A stretch of 8,022 bases of DNA from DASSKF01 sp035690725 (GTDB taxonomy: Bacteria; Actinomycetota; Actinomycetes; Actinomycetales; Dermatophilaceae): assembly GCA_035690725.1 (NCBI GenBank), contig DASSKF010000043.1, positions 1-8,022 on the forward strand. The letters are read 5' to 3'. Of this stretch, positions 7,524-8,022 are shown one piece after another (the stretch's first letter is position 1; each line of letters opens with the position of its first letter). The position numbers and the translations under genes were made by a program. The notes under the pieces were generated by a model. That model ran no database searches, had not been told where the DNA came from, and worked only from the letters and a program-made list of their open reading frames with translations.

Positions 7524-7530
7524 CTTCCTC
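7524..7530 (-). promoter_or_regulatory. Ribosome binding site of lepA
   Basis: On the minus strand GAGGAAG is followed by 8 nt and then GTG at 7515. This spacing decides the lepA start in favour of the GTG over the in-frame ATGs at 7575 and 7506. Confidence 0.7.
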
Positions 7531-7560
7531 GAGGTCGTCGGTGGGTCGCGGGTGTTCCGT

Positions 7561-7571
7561 CCTCCAGTCTC
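7561..7571 (-). promoter_or_regulatory. Possible -10 region of lepA
   Basis: The minus strand reads GAGACTGGAGG (7571-7561), the same 11-mer found immediately before hemW. GAGACT resembles the actinobacterial TANNNT -10 box. A start about 6-7 nt downstream would leave a leader of about 45 nt ahead of GTG 7515, with the Shine-Dalgarno at its end. A GTCGGG hexamer lies 17 bp upstream of GAGACT at hemW and 18 bp upstream here; it does not resemble TTGACA. Confidence 0.28.
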
Positions 7572-7630
7572 CCATGAGGCCGCCCTGCCCCCGACCCGGT
7601 CACCGGCCGGTATGCCGTGTGGCTGCGGAC

Positions 7631-7730
7631 CTCGGGGCTCTCCCGCCGATCTCGGGACTCTCCCGGCGATCTCGGGGCTCTCCCGGCGATCTCGGGGCTC
7701 TCCCGGCGATCTCGGGACTTTGTCCGGCGC
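7631..7730. repeat. 20-bp tandem repeats in the lepA divergent spacer
   Basis: Four head-to-tail units of CTCGGGGCTCTCCCGGCGAT start at 7631, 7651, 7671 and 7691. The third and fourth are identical, the first differs by one base (CCGAT end) and the second by one (GGGACTC). A degenerate fifth unit covers 7711-7730. Each junction forms a small hairpin TCCCG-N7-CGGG(A/G) at 7641, 7661, 7681 and 7701, and a fifth with the same stem and loop size is at 7735-7751. The array lies between two divergent genes; it is too short and lacks spacers to be CRISPR. Confidence 0.85.
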
Positions 7731-7768
7731 AAACTCCCGAGTTCTGCGGGAAAGTGCCTAGGTTTGCG
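7728..7768 (+). promoter_or_regulatory. Inverted repeat overlapping the hydroxy-acid oxidase promoter (operator candidate)
   Basis: CGCAAAC (7728-7734) is a perfect inverted match of GTTTGCG (7762-7768). Directly inside the left arm TCCCG (7735-7739) pairs with CGGGA (7747-7751). The right outer arm covers the end of the TAGGTT box and the bases just before the ATG, a position where a bound repressor would block transcription. That role is inferred from position only. Confidence 0.35.
7759..7764 (+). promoter_or_regulatory. -10 element of a leaderless message
   Basis: TAGGTT fits TANNNT and ends exactly 6 nt (TGCGGG) before the ATG at 7771, the geometry of leaderless transcripts in actinomycetes. 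There is no Shine-Dalgarno sequence at normal spacing, which supports leaderless translation. No -35 element is recognisable. Confidence 0.5.
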
Positions 7769-7770
7769 GG

Positions 7771-8022
7771 ATGAGCGCGAGCGAGGGTGCGGGCAGCGGT
7801 CACGGGCGGCTGCGGCAGGGCGCGATCAGCGCCGGGCGGCTGCGGCAGAGCGCGATCTTCCGCGCGGGTGTCAGCGGGGCCCGCCCGGCCGTCCCGACGA
7901 GCTGGCCGGCGCTCGAGGAGGCGGCCCGGCGCCGGATGAGCCGGCAGGGCTGGGCCTACGTCGCCGGCGGTGCCGGCGCGGAGACGACCATGGCGGCGAA
8001 CCGGCGCGGGTTCGAGGAGCTG
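7771..8022 (+). CDS. FMN-dependent alpha-hydroxy-acid oxidising protein, N-terminal part (lactate 2-monooxygenase-like)
   Basis: The first 84 codons of a gene that continues past the window. The segment from residue 26, QSAIFRAGVSGARPAVPTSW, and GWAYVAGGAGAETTMAANRR (60-79) then GFEEL match the N-terminus of the FMN-dependent alpha-hydroxy-acid dehydrogenase family, closest in my recollection to lactate 2-monooxygenase (lactate + O2 to acetate, CO2 and water). Tyr63 in AYVAGGAG aligns with the active-site tyrosine near the N-terminus of glycolate oxidase. The barrel, FMN site and catalytic His are not in view, so lactate dehydrogenase or another 2-hydroxy-acid oxidase remains possible. Residues 1-11 are Ser/Gly-rich, and residues 12-30 contain a tandem duplication (GRLRQGAISA then GRLRQSAIF). 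The ATG is the only start consistent with the TAGGTT box 6 nt upstream. It is divergent from lepA across a repeat-rich spacer of 255 bp. Confidence 0.85.
   Translation, partial: MSASEGAGSGHGRLRQGAISAGRLRQSAIFRAGVSGARPAVPTSWPALEEAARRRMSRQGWAYVAGGAGAETTMAANRRGFEEL
7804..7857 (+). repeat. In-frame direct repeat in the hydroxy-acid oxidase gene
   Basis: A 24-bp segment beginning GGGCGGCTGCGGCAG occurs at 7804-7827 and again at 7834-7857 with one mismatch (GGGCGC versus GAGCGC). The period is 30 bp, adding 10 codons without a frame change. The second copy is the one aligned with the family, so the first looks like a recent tandem duplication in the N-terminal extension. Confidence 0.8.

Noticed and set aside
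7516..7575. Earlier lepA start at the ATG at 7575
   Set aside because: No ribosome site is upstream, while GAGGAAG sits 8 nt before the GTG at 7515; the likely -10 box would also be downstream of or at that ATG.
7631..7730. CRISPR array
   Set aside because: The 20-bp units are contiguous with no unique spacers and there are no cas genes.
7600..7803. Small minus-strand gene over the tandem repeats, encoding Arg/Ser/Pro/Glu repeats
   Set aside because: The frame exists only because the 20-bp repeat lacks stops; it has no ribosome site and overlaps the oxidase start.

Overview
The window is GC-rich bacterial DNA (about 70-75% G+C by eye, not computed), with strong third-position G/C codon bias, GTG starts and few T-rich terminators. 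Together with the gene set (nadB-nadC, a proline-rich DUF4870 protein, hemW, lepA) this points to an actinomycete. The style of the HemW and LepA N-termini would fit Intrasporangiaceae or Ornithinimicrobium-type relatives, but the genus is a guess.

Layout. Bases 1-1222 (+) hold the 3' end of nadB (L-aspartate oxidase) and a complete nadC (quinolinate phosphoribosyltransferase), overlapping by an ATGA junction: the tail of a de novo NAD operon. Bases 1359-1886 (+) encode a small DUF4870 membrane protein with a Pro/Gly/Gln-rich N-terminal tail. It converges with hemW, with only 4 bp between the two stop codons. From 1891 to 7515 four genes lie on the minus strand. In transcription order they are lepA (elongation factor 4), trmB (tRNA m7G46 methyltransferase, overlapping the lepA stop by a GTGA junction), a lipoprotein of the bile acid-CoA thioesterase/acyltransferase (BAAT) family, and hemW (radical SAM heme chaperone). 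Bases 7771-8022 (+) are the first 84 codons of an FMN-dependent alpha-hydroxy-acid oxidising enzyme, most like lactate 2-monooxygenase, divergent from lepA and cut by the window end.

The genes are mostly housekeeping: NAD synthesis, translation and tRNA modification, and heme handling. The lipoprotein is the accessory-looking member and is flanked on both sides by non-coding DNA rich in perfect inverted repeats. The lepA/hydroxy-acid-oxidase divergent spacer carries four 20-bp tandem repeats that form a ladder of TCCCG-N7-CGGGA hairpins, running into an apparently leaderless promoter (TAGGTT-N6-ATG).

I see no complete new multi-gene system, CRISPR array, mobile element, tRNA or rRNA. The most interesting signals are small. 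The octamer GGTATGCC/GGCATACC recurs far more often than its composition predicts and is kept in genes even at the cost of rare codons. The 343-bp gap at 4525-4867 has a + strand promoter-like sequence and stacked hairpins that could be a small RNA. A large nested hairpin abuts the lipoprotein stop codon.
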